Origin: Castor canadensis
Taxonomy: Eukaryota > Chordata > Mammalia > Rodentia > Castoridae
Assembly: GCF_047511655.1 (NCBI RefSeq)
Contig: NC_133390.1
Location: forward strand, 167,234,083-167,298,082
Reading direction: 5' to 3'
DNA: 64,000 bases
The position numbers were made by a program, and so were the translations under genes. A model generated the notes under the pieces. It had not been told where the DNA came from. It searched no databases and saw only the letters and a list, made by a program, of their open reading frames with translations. The stretch's first letter is position 1, and each line of letters begins with the position of its first letter. Shown here piece by piece: positions 61,427 to 64,000 of this stretch.

Positions 61427-61911
61427 TCTCTGCGTTGAGGGCAACAAATGCTATCTAGTTTTTTAGGTGTCTTATGTATTCTCATCCCTCCCTTGTGGGC
61501 TCTCGCTTTATCATATGATCAAAGTCCAATCCCATTGTTGTGTTTGCCCTTGATCTAATGTCCGCATATTCGCAGAGAAACTAAAGCAGATACTTTAAAG
61601 CAACTGAGGCCAAAAGGAGAAGGGGACTAGGAACTAGAGGAAAGGTTAGTTCAAGAAGAATTAACTTAGAAGGAAATCAATGTGAGTCAACTCCCTGTAT
61701 AGCTAACCTTATCTCAACTAGCAAAAACCCTTGTTCCTTCCTATTATTGCTTATACTCTCTCTACAACAAAATTAGAGATAAGGGCAAAATAGTTTCTGC
61801 CAGGTAGCAAGGGGTAGGAGGGGAGAGGGAGAAGGAGGGGGTGGAGGAAGGGGGGGGAAATGACCCAAACATTGTATGCACAGATGAATAAAATAAAAAT
61901 TTTTAAAAAAC
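61427..61911 (+). mobile_element. L1 3' end with 5' inversion
   Basis: The first segment (61427-about 61570) is in minus orientation ('tctctgcgttgagggcaaca' to 'ttgatctaatgtccgcatat'), and the rest (about 61571-61911) is in plus orientation ('gcagagaaactaaagcagat' to the A-rich tail). Both come from the end of the same L1 family as at 7.2 kb and meet where the L1 text 'cgcagagaaa' is shared. ccattaatt at 61418-61426 and again at 61912-61920 is a candidate target-site duplication. A G-rich polypurine tract lies at about 61810-61860. Confidence 0.9.
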
Positions 61912-61950
61912 CCATTAATTGGGGGCACCATAGCAACCAGTAGATCGCTT

Positions 61951-62040
61951 TTTTTTTTTTGCCACTGGGGATAGCACCTAGGGCTTTGCTCATGATGCTA
62001 AGTACACATTCTACCACTGAGTACCCCCAGGTGTGACCCC
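61951..62040 (-). repeat. ID-like SINE
   Basis: A poly(T) run is followed by 'gccactggggatagcaccta' and 'cattctaccactgagtaccc', the complement of an ID module. Confidence 0.7.
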
Positions 62041-63174
62041 CATCTTGTTTTTAAGACTTCTCTTATGCTACATAGAGAAGTCTTGTTGTTAGTCACTGTT
62101 GTGTCCCAGTAACTAAAACAGACTTGACATGCAATGGATGCTCAATAAGTGTTTGTTGAGTGAATGGGTGTACTGTCATTTGAGAAGGGCTCTGATTGAT
62201 CAGTTCTCTATGTGAGGACGTGGGGTTGCAGAGACTGTACAGCAGTCACTGTGCAGACTAGAGGGATAAAACCTGGGTGCTGTGCTTCTGGGTTTTATGA
62301 GAATGGCTGGTGGGGGAGGTACGGTGACCTCTGTGTTAGAGCTTCTCCCCAGTGCTGCTATGTGTCAGGCACAATCCCCAAGTTCTCAGTGAGGCCTTCT
62401 GCCATTCCCTGTGGTTGGGGGGCTGAGAGGAGCAGACTGAGCCTGAGGTACAGTGATGTGCTGATGTTTCTCTGTGACAGAGAAGCAGGGCTGTCTTCCT
62501 GAAGATCGTGGAAGACAGAGACTCCTAACTTTGGGGTCAATTTCTTATAATAACAGCAGCAGATGTGTGCAGTACATCCTGTGTGCTTGGTTTTCTGCAT
62601 GTGTGACTACCCACGACTCCCCTATCCCTGTTGTCCCTTCATGTTGCCATAGGAGGATTCCCCCACTGCACAGAGGGCACAGAGGCTCAGAGAGCTGAAG
62701 TTACTTGTCCACCGTTCTGTGTTGCACAGGGGGTGGAGGGTTAGCAGGAAAGCTGGGATTTGAGCTAGTGGATTTGCCAGCTTAGCTGAAATAAGTTGAA
62801 CAGGGAACAGTTTGTCCCTCCCCTTATCCAGGCCTGGAGTCCTCTGGACCTCTGAGGATTGGACAGAAAGTTCTGTGTGACACAGACCAGTCTTTACAGC
62901 TCTGATGAGGCCCTGGTGAGGGCAGGGTAGGAATAAGGTGTACGGTGTGGTCCCGGCCTCCAGGAGCTCTTAAACTGGTTGGAGATGGTGAAACTTTTAG
63001 GAATGGCTGGAAATTGGGCTGTGAGGGAAACCATGGTGCTCGTGTCGTCAGGGCTCCAGGGACAAAAGAGCCATCTGACTAGTCAGGAAGGGTGTCTGTG
63101 GCACTGCAGGGAGAGCAGGTGACACAGGTCAGTCTACATGAGTGCAAAGCGCATCTGGTCAGCAGAGAGGCAAC

Positions 63175-63420
63175 ATAATGTAGTGTGTCAGACTGAGGAC
63201 ATTAGGGCCAGATGTCTTGGGTTCACATCCTGCCTCTTCAACTTTCTGGCAGTGTGACCTTGGGCCCAGCCATTTAACCTGCCCATACCTCAGTTTCTTC
63301 TAAAAGGGTCAATGTAGAACCTACGGTGGTGTTGTGGTAAAGATGAACTGAGTTATGTACAACCCATGAAAGGGTACTCGGAGCAGCGTTAAGCAGCCAA
63401 GTAATAAATACAATAATTAG
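63175..63420 (+). repeat. MIR
   Basis: 'gttcacatcctgcctcttca', 'ctggcagtgtgaccttgggc' and 'tgcccatacctcagtttctt' follow the MIR consensus order. Confidence 0.8.
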
Positions 63421-64000
63421 GAAATTACTGCTACTGCCTGGCTGACCATGGACAAGTCGGTGATTCGTGTTTTCCCACTGGAGCTCTGAGGTTAAGAATT
63501 ATGTAGAATAGTTCTCCTGAAAAATATAACAAGATAAATATGTGATGCCCTTAGCAGGTGCTGGACCCAGAGTGGGGCCCCAGTCAACAGAGCTGAGTCT
63601 GGAAGGGCTCGGACTTGAATTGAAAGTGGAAGGACCCTGTTTGGGGCTGGAGAGGTAGAGGAGAGGGTGCTGGGCAAGGGTTTGGGCACAGGATTTGTCA
63701 TGCAGGGACCACTGGAGAACCTCAAGTGCCAAGTTGACAGTTCTGTGCATAGTAGAAGCCACTGAAGGCTAAAGGGACCCAGTCAGGATTACAGGATGGA
63801 AATTGCACCCAGTGGTTAGTGTGGGGCAGGAAGGCTGGCGTGTGGTTCCAGTGATAAGTGGTGCTGTAGTCATCTTGAAAAGGGGACCAATGATCTTAGT
63901 TCAAGTTCAACAGGAAGAATGAGAGCTATTTGAACTATATCCTTTCCCTGTTCTTGAGTTGTCTTTCTGACCTGAGTTGTGAGGGTCACAGAATGAGTAG

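Larger units (their letters stand above)
60845..64000 (+). other. PABPC1L: PABPC1L intron 2 (continues past the window)
   Basis: Starts GTGGGC at 60845. I searched for the expected next exon (text for ACDEHGSRGFGFV) and did not see it before 64000. It holds an old unassigned repeat, an inverted L1, an ID-like SINE and MIR fragments, with about 62.2-63.1 kb otherwise unassigned. Confidence 0.8.

Overview
This is one window of a mammalian, most probably rodent, nuclear genome. It is dense in B1-like (7SL-derived) and ID-like (tRNA-Ala-type) SINEs, and in a dimeric SINE that joins a 7SL-like left half to a tRNA-derived right half. The dimeric SINE and the lack of mouse/rat-type repeats suggest a non-muroid rodent. 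From memory they look like a castorimorph such as beaver, but this was not checked against a repeat library. There is no prokaryotic, plasmid, phage or CRISPR content. Coding sequence is under 3% of the window.

Layout. Bases 1 to about 34.5 kb are intergenic. They hold layered repeats: a fragmented old L1 over about 23.2-32.6 kb with younger insertions nested in it, several young 5'-truncated L1 copies (7.2-7.7, 13.75-15.75, 25.4-26.3 kb), MIR, MaLR-like and LTR-like relics, many SINEs, and two retrocopy-like blocks of unknown source (about 1.2 and 33.1 kb). A CpG island at about 34.4-35.2 kb starts YWHAB (14-3-3 beta). Its non-coding first exon ends at 34832, five coding exons lie between 49081 and 54704, and the 3' UTR ends near 56.48 kb. 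The joined exons give a complete 244-residue 14-3-3 protein with all splice phases consistent. A processed RPS11 pseudogene (57.64-58.15 kb) follows. A second GC-rich promoter then starts PABPC1L (embryonic/oocyte-type poly(A)-binding protein). Only its first two coding exons (58513-58705, 60651-60844) are inside the window and the gene runs off the right edge. The order YWHAB then PABPC1L on the same strand matches the arrangement known from human 20q13.12.

The two genes are neighbours rather than a pathway: YWHAB is a ubiquitous phosphoserine/threonine adaptor, and PABPC1L binds poly(A) in oocytes and early embryos.

Notable points are: the upstream initiator Met of the long YWHAB form is AAG here, so only the short form can start; an 86-bp near-perfect inverted copy of a local sequence sits inside a TA microsatellite (8753-8838 versus 9814-9899); an L1 at 61.4-61.9 kb shows a 5' inversion with a target-site duplication; the RPS11 retrocopy keeps its 5'-TOP start and lies just upstream of PABPC1L; and an unexplained coiled-coil-like minus-strand reading frame lies at 10.85-11.03 kb. 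I found no convincing new biological system.
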